This document shows positions 14,539 through 20,817 of a stretch of DNA of 21,349 nucleotides, piece after piece (the first letter of the stretch is position 1; the number at the start of each line of letters is the position of its first letter). The DNA lies in contig CAMVJF010000007.1 in NCBI GenBank assembly GCA_947167725.1, forward strand, positions 1-21,349, written 5' to 3'. The notes below the pieces were generated by a model. The model saw only the letters and a list, made by a program, of their open reading frames with translations, was not told the DNA's origin and searched no databases. A program made the translations under genes and the position numbers. The stretch is from an uncultured Clostridia bacterium. Lineage in GTDB: Bacteria > Bacillota > Clostridia > Oscillospirales > Oscillospiraceae.

Positions 14539-14555
14539 GAAAGGCATGCTATAAT
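14527..14555 (+). promoter_or_regulatory. upstream promoter (P1) of the macro-domain gene
   Basis: TTGCCC (14527-14532), a 17-base spacer and TATAAT (14550-14555) preceded by TGC, an extended -10. It would start RNA near 14562, just before the conserved element at 14570-14591. Confidence 0.6.
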
Positions 14556-14569
14556 AGCACGCATGAGGG

Positions 14570-14615
14570 ATGTCGCTTATCATGCGACCATTTCAAGACA
14601 GGAACGACTATACTG
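14570..14615 (+). promoter_or_regulatory. shared regulon element and -10 (copy 1, macro gene)
   Basis: ATGTCGC-N7-GCGACCAT (14570-14591) followed after 16 bases by CTATACTG (14608-14615). All 15 fixed positions, and the CTATACTG, recur at 15846-15892 before the VWA gene. The inner arms GTCGC/GCGAC form an inverted repeat. TATACT (14609-14614) would be a -10 with GACCAT (14586-14591) in the -35 place at 17 bases, so the repeat overlaps the -35 as an activator site or special promoter would. Confidence 0.6.
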
Positions 14616-14664
14616 GGATCATCCCCTATTCGCAAAATCTGTACAGAATTGAGGTGGGATGCGG

Positions 14665-15831
14665 ATGCCCTTTCAAATCGTCAGAAACGACATCACCAAA
14701 ATGCAGGTTGACGCCATTGTCAACGCGGCCAACCCTTCCCTGCTCGACGGCGGCGGCGTAGATGACGCCATTTTTCGGGCTGCCGGTCCGGAGCTGCTCG
14801 AGGAATGCCGTGCTCTCGGAGGCTGCGAAATCGGAGAGGCGAAGATCACACGCGCCTATCAGCTCCCCTGCCGCTATGTGATCCACACCGTCGGGCCAAG
14901 ATGGCGCGGCGGGCTGTTCGGTGAAAAGCAAAAGCTTGCCTCCTGCTACCGCTCGGCGCTGTCCCTTGCCGGGGAACACGGCTGTGAGACGGTGGCTTTC
15001 CCTCTGATCTCCACGGGAGATCGCGGCTATCCCAAGGATAAGGCGATCCGGGTGGCGCTGGACACCATCAGCGCGTTTTTGCTGAAAAACGACATGACGG
15101 TATTTCTTGTCCTTTACGGCCAGGAGAGTCTGAGCATCGGGCAAAAGCTGTTTTCGGATATTCAGGAGTACATCGACGACCACTATGTTGAGGCGCATCC
15201 CCCGCGCAGGAACGCGCGGCGAAGAGAACGGGGGGAATCGGTCGGCAGCAGCTATCTCTATGACGCCGAACCATTCAGCAGAGAGCTTGACACCGCGCCG
15301 CCGATGGCAGCGGAGCAGAGTTTTCCGGCGGAAGCCTCGCCGAAGGAGAAGCCTCCGGGATTCATAGCGCAGGATGTCAGGGAAACCGTCGCGCCGCGGG
15401 AGGAAAAAGCAGCCGTTGCATACGCGTCGAGGCCTGCTCCTCCCCTGGCAGCCGGCACCGACGCCGATCTGAAGCACCTGTTTGACGATCTGGACGAGAG
15501 TTTTCAGCAGATGCTGCTCCGGAAAATCGACGAGAGCGGGATGTCCGACTCGCAATGCTATAAGAAGGCCAATATCGATCGCAAGCTCTTTTCCAAAATC
15601 CGCAAGGATGTGAATTACAAGCCCAGCAAAATCACCGTCATTGCCTTTGCGATCGCGTTGGAGCTGGATCTGCGCGAGACCGAAAGCCTTCTTCGCAAGG
15701 CGGGCTTTGCGCTGTCGAGAAGCAGCAGGTTCGATGTGATCGTACAGTATTTCATCGAGCGGCGGATCTATGACGTTTTTCTGATCAACGAAGTGCTGTT
15801 CAGCTTTGATCAGGCTCTCCTCGGCGCATAA
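14665..15831 (+). CDS. macro-domain ADP-ribose-binding protein with C-terminal DNA-binding-like domain
   Basis: 388 residues in three parts. Residues 1-175 are a macro domain of the ADP-ribose hydrolase type: NAAN (20-23), GGGVDDAIFRAAG (29-41), then AFPLISTGDRGYP (111-123). Residues 176-265 are a Pro/Arg/Glu-rich, probably disordered linker. Residues 270-388 are a helical domain (LLRKIDESGMSDSQCYKKAN, LFSKIRKDVNYKPSKIT) that looks like a helix-turn-helix of XRE character and ends FDQALLGA. Proteins with this pairing are, from memory, common in Clostridia. Likely role: removal or sensing of ADP-ribose marks. The start at 14665 fits GAGGTGGG at 14651-14658; ATG 14659 is too close. Unusual: the loop normally STG-(V/I)-(Y/F)-GYP reads STGDRGYP. 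Confidence 0.85.
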   Translation: MPFQIVRNDITKMQVDAIVNAANPSLLDGGGVDDAIFRAAGPELLEECRALGGCEIGEAKITRAYQLPCRYVIHTVGPRWRGGLFGEKQKLASCYRSALSLAGEHGCETVAFPLISTGDRGYPKDKAIRVALDTISAFLLKNDMTVFLVLYGQESLSIGQKLFSDIQEYIDDHYVEAHPPRRNARRRERGESVGSSYLYDAEPFSRELDTAPPMAAEQSFPAEASPKEKPPGFIAQDVRETVAPREEKAAVAYASRPAPPLAAGTDADLKHLFDDLDESFQQMLLRKIDESGMSDSQCYKKANIDRKLFSKIRKDVNYKPSKITVIAFAIALELDLRETESLLRKAGFALSRSSRFDVIVQYFIERRIYDVFLINEVLFSFDQALLGA

Positions 15832-15845
15832 GGACAATCATAAAA

Positions 15846-15892
15846 ATGTCGCCCGACAGGCGACCATAAGGGAATCGAAACCTCCTATACTG
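15846..15892 (+). promoter_or_regulatory. shared regulon element and -10 (copy 2, VWA gene)
   Basis: ATGTCGC-N7-GCGACCAT (15846-15867), then 17 bases, then CTATACTG (15885-15892). It has the same design as at 14570-14615, although the bases between differ, which argues against simple duplication. TATACT at 15886-15891 would be the -10, giving RNA starting near 15898. Confidence 0.6.
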
Positions 15893-15926
15893 TGCTTGAA
15901 AGCAAAAAAACAGTACAGGAGGTTTT
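15877..15926 (+). repeat. long hairpin hiding the VWA ribosome binding site
   Basis: CCTCCTATACTGT (15881-15893) pairs with ACAGTACAGGAGG (15910-15922) at 12 of 13 positions. Flanking AAA (15878-15880) and TTT (15923-15925) add three pairs and a G-U can follow. The right arm contains the AGGAGG of the VWA gene, and the left arm contains the -10 TATACT. Confidence 0.6.
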
Positions 15927-15930
15927 CATT

Positions 15931-16578
15931 ATGAAGAACAACATCAGCGAGCTGGTATTCATCCTCGACCGCAGCGGCTCCATGAGCGGTCTGGAGGGCG
16001 ATACGATCGGCGGTTTCAACAGCCTTATCGAGAAGCAGAAACAGGTGGACGGCAGGTGCTATGTGACGACCGTGCTCTTTGACAGCAGCAGCGAGACGAT
16101 ACATGACCGTGTGGAGCTTCGAGACATCAAGCCGATGACCGACAGGGACTACAGTGTTCGAGGCTGCACGGCACTGCTCGACGCGCTGGGCGAGACGATC
16201 CGCCACATCGCGCATATCCACAGATACGCCCGTGCGGAGGATGTGCCGGAGCACACGACCTTTGTCATCATGACCGACGGCATGGAAAACGCAAGCCACC
16301 GCTACGACAGTGACAGCGTCAAGCGTATGATCGAGCATGAGAAAGAAAAATACGGCTGGGAGTTTCTGTTCCTGGCGGCCAACATCGACGCCGTAGAGAC
16401 GGCAAGACATTTCGGCATCGGTGCAGACCGCGCAGCCAACTACCGCGCAGACAGCGTCGGAACAAAAGTCGTTTATGACACGGTGGCGGAGACGGTCTGC
16501 ATGTCCCGGATGGGGTGCCCGATCTCGGCAGACTGGAATGAGAAGATCAACGAGGATTATAAGAGCAGAAAGGACTGA
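15931..16578 (+). CDS. von Willebrand factor A (VWA) domain protein
   Basis: A 215-residue cytoplasmic protein that is essentially one VWA domain. The metal-ion-dependent adhesion site is intact: DRSGS (Asp13, Ser15, Ser17), Thr80 in GCTALLDALG, and Asp116 in MTDGMEN. It has no signal peptide or membrane helix. VWA proteins commonly act as Mg-dependent scaffolds for protein partners; the partner here is unknown. Start at 15931 has AGGAGG at 8-base spacing. The stop is 5 bases before the ADP-ribosylglycohydrolase start, so the two are co-transcribed, and 99 bases separate it from the macro gene. This single-domain type differs from TerY and from multi-domain chelatase VWA proteins. Confidence 0.88.
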   Translation: MKNNISELVFILDRSGSMSGLEGDTIGGFNSLIEKQKQVDGRCYVTTVLFDSSSETIHDRVELRDIKPMTDRDYSVRGCTALLDALGETIRHIAHIHRYARAEDVPEHTTFVIMTDGMENASHRYDSDSVKRMIEHEKEKYGWEFLFLAANIDAVETARHFGIGADRAANYRADSVGTKVVYDTVAETVCMSRMGCPISADWNEKINEDYKSRKD

Positions 16579-16583
16579 ACCGT

Positions 16584-17534
16584 ATGACGAACCATCTGAA
16601 AATCATAACGGATTGCATCCTCGGCCTCGCCGTAGGGGACGCGCTCGGCGTCCCCTACGAGTTCATGCGCCGCGATCAGGTGGAAGCCGCAGCGGATCTT
16701 CGGCATATGAAAGCCAGCAGCAGTTTCCATGAGCAGCCGCCCGGCGCGTGGAGCGACGACACCGCGATGTGTCTCGCCTCCATGGACTCTCTGACGCGCT
16801 GCCGCGGTTTTGACGCGGAGGATACGATGGCAGCCTTCCTCGACTGGTATCGGAACGCAGCATACAGCTCAACCGGCGTTGCTTTTGGCGTCGGCGGGAC
16901 CGTCAGTCGGGCGCTTTCATCCGCGTTGCACGGCGTCCCCGCCCTGTCCTGCGGGCGCCGCGGCTTCCGGGACAACGGGAACGGCGCGCTCATGCGAATC
17001 GCCCCGATCTCGCTTTGGTGTGCGTTTCGGGAATTGCCGCGAGATGAAGAGGTACAGCTGGTTTCGGATGCCGGTGCCGTCACCCATGCGCATGAGATCA
17101 GCAAGCTTGGCTGCCTGATTTACACGGATTATCTGAAAGAACTGATCCGCGGGGCAAGCAAGGAACAGGCTTATTCTTTCATCTGTCGGGAAAGATATTC
17201 CCTTCGTTTTACTTTTTCGACCGTAGCGGTCTATGACCGGATCCTGAACGGTCGTCTTCCCGAGCTTCCCCGGTACAAGCTGGCGGAGTCCGGCTATGTC
17301 GTTAACACGCTGGAAGCCGCGCTGTGGGCGACGCTTCGGACGGCGTCCTATGAAGAGGCTGTCGGGGAATCCATCCGGCTCGGCTACGACACCGATACGC
17401 TCGCCGCCGTGACCGGTTCGCTCTGCGGCGTTTTGTACGGCAGCGAGAGCATCCCAGAGGCTTGGCGGGATGAACTCCTCAAACGGTCGTATCTGGAGAG
17501 TCTGTGTGCGGAGTATGCAAAGCTGTTCTCCTGA
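16584..17534 (+). CDS. ADP-ribosylglycohydrolase family protein (DraG-like)
   Basis: A 316-residue cytoplasmic enzyme of the ARH/DraG family, which removes ADP-ribose from modified proteins or small molecules using two Mg ions. Both metal motifs are present: WSDDTAM (Asp58, Asp59, Thr60) and YDTDTLAAVTG (Asp269, Asp271, Thr272). The N-terminal ILGLAVGDALGVPYEF and the DNGNGALMRIAP segment are typical. Length is standard. The start lies 5 bases after the VWA stop; an AAAGGA inside the end of the VWA gene is its likely ribosome site. No ADP-ribosyltransferase gene is seen in the window, so the modified target, and whether the mark is made by this cell or by an attacker, is open. Confidence 0.9.
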   Translation: MTNHLKIITDCILGLAVGDALGVPYEFMRRDQVEAAADLRHMKASSSFHEQPPGAWSDDTAMCLASMDSLTRCRGFDAEDTMAAFLDWYRNAAYSSTGVAFGVGGTVSRALSSALHGVPALSCGRRGFRDNGNGALMRIAPISLWCAFRELPRDEEVQLVSDAGAVTHAHEISKLGCLIYTDYLKELIRGASKEQAYSFICRERYSLRFTFSTVAVYDRILNGRLPELPRYKLAESGYVVNTLEAALWATLRTASYEEAVGESIRLGYDTDTLAAVTGSLCGVLYGSESIPEAWRDELLKRSYLESLCAEYAKLFS

Positions 17535-17601
17535 TCTTTCTCCTACAATAGGCCATAGCAACGCTCCGACTGCCGGTCTGTTTCTTTCTCTAATAAATCC
17601 C

Positions 17602-17630
17602 TTTCCTATTTTTCTCCCGCGCGTTATAAT
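17602..17630 (+). promoter_or_regulatory. possible promoter of the GPH transporter gene
   Basis: A perfect TATAAT (17625-17630) with a poor -35 (TTTCCT, 17602-17607) in a pyrimidine-rich stretch 36 bases before the start. No terminator hairpin separates it from the glycohydrolase gene, so read-through from that operon is possible. Confidence 0.4.
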
Positions 17631-17665
17631 TGTACTATGCTGTAATGCGCCAGGAGGAAAACATC

Positions 17666-19069
17666 ATGGATCAACGTCTGCAATCCGGCGTGGAAGAAAA
17701 GGTTCGGCTGTCCAGCTGTATGTGGCTCGGCGGCGCCGACTGCATGATCACCACGCTCAACAATATCGTTACCGGCGGCGGATTGACTTATTTCTTCGTC
17801 AATCATCTGGGCATGAGCCCCGGCTCCAGCGCGCTGTGCTGGCTGCTTTTCGGCCTATGGAACGCGCTCAACGACCCGCTTTTCGGCTATATTTCCGATA
17901 AGACCAAGAGCGGTCTCGGACGACGCGTCCCCTATATCCGCTACGGCTCGATTCTGATCACAGCCGTATTCATCCTCTCCTGGGTCATCTGGTTCCCCTC
18001 CCGCTCAAATACCACCATGTTCATCCAGATGTTCCTTTCGCTTTTCCTTTTTGACAGTCTGTACACAGCGATCGCGACCTCGCTCTATGTCATGCCCTTT
18101 GAAATGGCTGTGACCAACAAGGCCCGCGGCCGCATCATGCTCATCAAACTGATCTTTGGTCTGATTGCGTTGGCCGTACCGCTGGTGCTGCTCGCGGAGC
18201 TTGAGAGCCTTCTGAGCACTTCCCTGCGCTCGTTCCAGATTCTGATGCTGATCATCGGCTGCGTTGCCGGCGCGATCATGTTCTTTTCTACCTTTTTCTA
18301 CAAGGAGAACGGCTACACAAAGGAAGAAGAACAGTATCCCTTCTTCCGTTCGCTCATCACCTGTCTGAAAAACAAAAGCTTTCTGGTATTCGAAAGCATT
18401 TCCTTCTCCGTGACCTTCATCCAGACCGCTCTGATGATGGGCCTTAGCTATTATTTCGATGCCTTTGGGATCAACTATCTCTTCTGCTATGGCGCAATGT
18501 TCCTCGGCATCCTCTTTGGCATATGGCTGTGGATGAAGCCCGGCGCCGTTTGGAAAGTGAAGAAAAGTGTTATCCTCATGTGCCTGATTTTCGGCGGAAC
18601 TCTGCTCGTCATGCTTCTTCTCGGTCGATACACCGCGGCCGGCGTGATCGGATTCTTCGGTGCAGGCATCGGTTTTGCCGGCGGGATGTATGAGGTCCCA
18701 CTGATGTTCGGCGATGTGATGGATTACGATGAGAAGCTCTGCGGATTGCGGCGTGAAGGCATGTACGCGGGCGTCAACAGTTTGATCTGCAAGCCCGCGA
18801 TCAGCTTTGCCAACGCCCTTTTTCCCATCATGCTTGGCTGGTTTGGCTATAACACCGCCCTGAGCGTTTCCGCGCAGAGCGCGACGGCAAAGCTCGGTGT
18901 ACGCGTGGCGTGGCTGGCGATCCCGGTCGGATTGTTGATGATTTGCGCGGCGTTAATTGCGCGGTTTTATCCGCTCGGAGGAGCTGAATGGGACAAAATC
19001 AAGGATGAGCTCGCCATCCGGCACGAGGAAAAACAGAGAGCATACGAGGCTGAGATGCTCGGTCGATAA
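17666..19069 (+). CDS. glycoside-pentoside-hexuronide (GPH) cation symporter, MelB-like
   Basis: A 467-residue importer of the major facilitator type with about 12 hydrophobic helices. The family signature after helix 2 is clear: WNALNDPLFGYISDKTK followed by SGLGRRVPYIRYG. The cation is probably sodium or proton; the sugar is unknown because no glycosidase or regulator is adjacent. The start at 17666 has AGGAGG (17652-17657) at 8-base spacing, and an in-frame start at 17630 sits inside the -10. The C-terminus is charged and cytoplasmic. It ends at a strong shared terminator. Confidence 0.85.
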   Translation: MDQRLQSGVEEKVRLSSCMWLGGADCMITTLNNIVTGGGLTYFFVNHLGMSPGSSALCWLLFGLWNALNDPLFGYISDKTKSGLGRRVPYIRYGSILITAVFILSWVIWFPSRSNTTMFIQMFLSLFLFDSLYTAIATSLYVMPFEMAVTNKARGRIMLIKLIFGLIALAVPLVLLAELESLLSTSLRSFQILMLIIGCVAGAIMFFSTFFYKENGYTKEEEQYPFFRSLITCLKNKSFLVFESISFSVTFIQTALMMGLSYYFDAFGINYLFCYGAMFLGILFGIWLWMKPGAVWKVKKSVILMCLIFGGTLLVMLLLGRYTAAGVIGFFGAGIGFAGGMYEVPLMFGDVMDYDEKLCGLRREGMYAGVNSLICKPAISFANALFPIMLGWFGYNTALSVSAQSATAKLGVRVAWLAIPVGLLMICAALIARFYPLGGAEWDKIKDELAIRHEEKQRAYEAEMLGR

Positions 19070-19110
19070 AAACCGAAAAACGCGATCGATGCGGCGAAAA
19101 AACAGAGAAA

Positions 19111-19148
19111 CGAAAAGCGCGCCATCCGGAAGGATGGCGCGCTTTTCG
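19111..19148. terminator. bidirectional terminator between the GPH gene and ogt
   Basis: A 17-bp perfect stem, CGAAAAGCGCGCCATCC / GGATGGCGCGCTTTTCG, with loop GGAA. A and T runs on both flanks suit both convergent genes. Confidence 0.85.
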
Positions 19149-19164
19149 CTGCGGCGCAAGGCTT

Positions 19165-19665
19165 TCAGGGAACGGTGATTCCCTCAAGCGACAGGAGCGC
19201 GCGCTTTTTTTCGAGGCCGCCGGCGTAGCCGCGGAGCTGAAAATCGGAAGAAAGGACGCGGTGGCAGGGCACGATAATCGAGACGGGATTGCGCCCGACG
19301 GCCGCTCCTACGGCCCTCGGAGAGCCCTTTTGGGTGAGCGGGCTCTGCGCGGATCTGAGCGAAAGAGAGCGATAATCCGTCGTTTTTCCGTAGGGGATCG
19401 CGAGCAGAAGCTCCCAGATCCGTTTCTGATACGGCGTCCCCCGCAGGCGGAGCGGCGGTGTGAAGTCCGGCTCGCGGCCGGAAAAATAGACGTCGAGCCA
19501 GTCCGCCGTTTCACGAAAAACGGAGAGCTCTTTTTCCTCATGCTCCGGGGCAAGGACGGAGGCAAAGTACTTTTGCCCCTCAAACCAGAGGCCGATCAGC
19601 GCCTCGCCGTCCGAGCCCAGCAGGATCGGCCCCAGCGGCGAATCATAGCGGGCGGTGAAGTCCAT
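19165..19665 (-). CDS. ogt: methylated-DNA-protein-cysteine S-methyltransferase
   Basis: A suicide DNA-repair protein taking the alkyl group from O6-methylguanine onto its own cysteine. The 166-residue product has PCHRV with acceptor Cys134, GRNP before it (Asn127), the Arg-containing SPRAVG segment, and RGYAGGLEKKRALLSLEG at the end. A stretch usually reading Y-G-(D/E)-I-A is here YRSLSLRSAQSPLTQKG, a few residues longer than common, between the recognition helices. The start at 19665 follows a GGGAGA-type site. It lies 12 bases after the membrane-protein gene 20268-19678 and shares its promoter. Confidence 0.9.
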   Translation of the reverse strand: MDFTARYDSPLGPILLGSDGEALIGLWFEGQKYFASVLAPEHEEKELSVFRETADWLDVYFSGREPDFTPPLRLRGTPYQKRIWELLLAIPYGKTTDYRSLSLRSAQSPLTQKGSPRAVGAAVGRNPVSIIVPCHRVLSSDFQLRGYAGGLEKKRALLSLEGITVP

Positions 19666-19677
19666 GCTCCGTCTCCC

Positions 19678-20268
19678 TCACGACAGGCGGCAGAGCAGCC
19701 AGAGCAGCACGCAGACGAGCGCGGCGCCGGCGTGCATCGCGAGAAAGGCGATCTGCCACTTGCCGTTCTTGTCGAAGCCGTAGAAATCCTCCCAGCGCTT
19801 TTCCGGAGGGGCATAGACGACCTTGTAGAGGTAGACGAGGCCGTAGACCGCGACCGGAACGATGCCGAACAGCGAAAGCGGGAACGTCAGCGGATAGAAG
19901 CGCTCGAAAAAGCAGAACACCGCGATCGCGAGCAGCGGCAGCAGGAAATGGAAAAACAGATTGACCCCCGTGAGCTGGCTCTTGTAGCCCAGGGCAGGGC
20001 CGAGGAAAAAGAGCACCGTGAGCAGCGTGACCGTCACGGACGCGACGCTCACATAGCGGCAGAGCCACAGTGAGAACGGGACCGGACCGCGCAGCAGCGT
20101 GAGCGCGGTCGCAAGCGCGGTAAAGGCGGAAAAGAGATTCGACAGCAGCGTGAAGTAGCGCAGCGCGCCGAGGCCGACCTCCGCGCTCCAGCCCTCCTCG
20201 GTCTTGAAGCATCTGAGGTAAGTCAGCGCCGTGGCAATAAACAGAAGCAACTCCGTAATAACAAGCAT
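19678..20268 (-). CDS. six-helix membrane protein, Pr6Pr-like
   Basis: 196 residues, mostly hydrophobic, with about six membrane helices. ALRYFTLLSNLFSAFTAL, a following helix start SLWLCRYVSVASVTVTLLTV, and LFFHFLLPLLAIAVF then a Tyr-rich YGLVYLYKVVY recall the Pr6Pr family of uncharacterised six-helix proteins, which have a conserved FT-x-x-SN and an H-x-x-x-P motif. Function is unknown. The start at 20268 has GGAGG at 8-base spacing; starts further upstream overlap the promoter. It is the first gene of an operon with ogt. Confidence 0.6.
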   Translation of the reverse strand: MLVITELLLFIATALTYLRCFKTEEGWSAEVGLGALRYFTLLSNLFSAFTALATALTLLRGPVPFSLWLCRYVSVASVTVTLLTVLFFLGPALGYKSQLTGVNLFFHFLLPLLAIAVFCFFERFYPLTFPLSLFGIVPVAVYGLVYLYKVVYAPPEKRWEDFYGFDKNGKWQIAFLAMHAGAALVCVLLWLLCRLS

Positions 20269-20322
20269 GCCCTTGTCCTCCCGATCGAACCCATGTTTTT
20301 CGGAGCGGCCAGCTCCTGTTCC

Positions 20323-20351
20323 ATTATATAGCAGACGCTTCCCGATGAAAA
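20323..20351 (-). promoter_or_regulatory. promoter of the membrane protein-ogt operon
   Basis: On the minus strand TTTTCA (20346-20351), a 17-base spacer and TATAAT (20323-20328), about 55 bases before the start. The leader contains GGAGC-N5-GCTCC (about 20302-20316), a small hairpin. Confidence 0.6.
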
Positions 20352-20388
20352 GAGGGAACGGCAAGAAAAGGGACTCCTGCCGTGCGTC

Positions 20389-20817
20389 TTATCCGGAGCC
20401 GCCGCGCGAGGGACGCGGGCGTTCCCGGCAGCGGACCCTTTTGAAGATCAGCAGCCATCCGGCGGCGCTCAGCGCGCTCCCCGCCGCCCAGTGGACAGCG
20501 GTCAGCGGATTTGTCGTCCCGTAGATCTCCAGCACGCCCTGCAGGATACTGCCGACGGTCAGCGCGGCCACGCCCGCGTGGACAAGGTCGGCAGTTCTGC
20601 CGGGAAAGGGCTTCCCGCGCTTCTGCAACAGGAAAAACGGGACGACGCCGAGCAGCAGCGGAAAAGCGAAGGCGTAGATCATAAAACCGGAATAGACCTC
20701 GTGGCTGAACAGCTCGTAGACCGCGCCGAAGACGGCGCAGCCCACCGTCGCCGTCAAATAGGCCCATATGACCGCAGGGTATCTTTTTTCTGAAGCCGGT
20801 TTATCCGACGTATACAA
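20389..20817 (-). CDS. small four-helix membrane protein of unknown function
   Basis: 142 residues with about four hydrophobic helices (AYLTATVGCAVFGAVYEL; MIYAFAFPLLLGVVPFFLL; HAGVAALTVGSILQGVLEIY; WAAGSALSAAGWLLIF) and a basic, Pro/Arg-rich C-terminus. I do not recognise the family. No ATG is near the N-terminus. The most likely start is the TTG at 20817, with AAAGGAG 11 bases upstream inside the end of the phosphodiester glycosidase gene; the two genes overlap by 17 bases, which suggests translational coupling. A shorter protein from an internal ATG would lose the first helix. Confidence 0.6.
   Translation of the reverse strand: MYTSDKPASEKRYPAVIWAYLTATVGCAVFGAVYELFSHEVYSGFMIYAFAFPLLLGVVPFFLLQKRGKPFPGRTADLVHAGVAALTVGSILQGVLEIYGTTNPLTAVHWAAGSALSAAGWLLIFKRVRCRERPRPSRGGSG

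Noticed and set aside
14626..15837. Long minus-strand open frame opposite the macro gene (about 400 codons)
   Set aside because: The plus strand encodes clear macro-domain motifs with good promoters and a ribosome site; the minus frame shows none.
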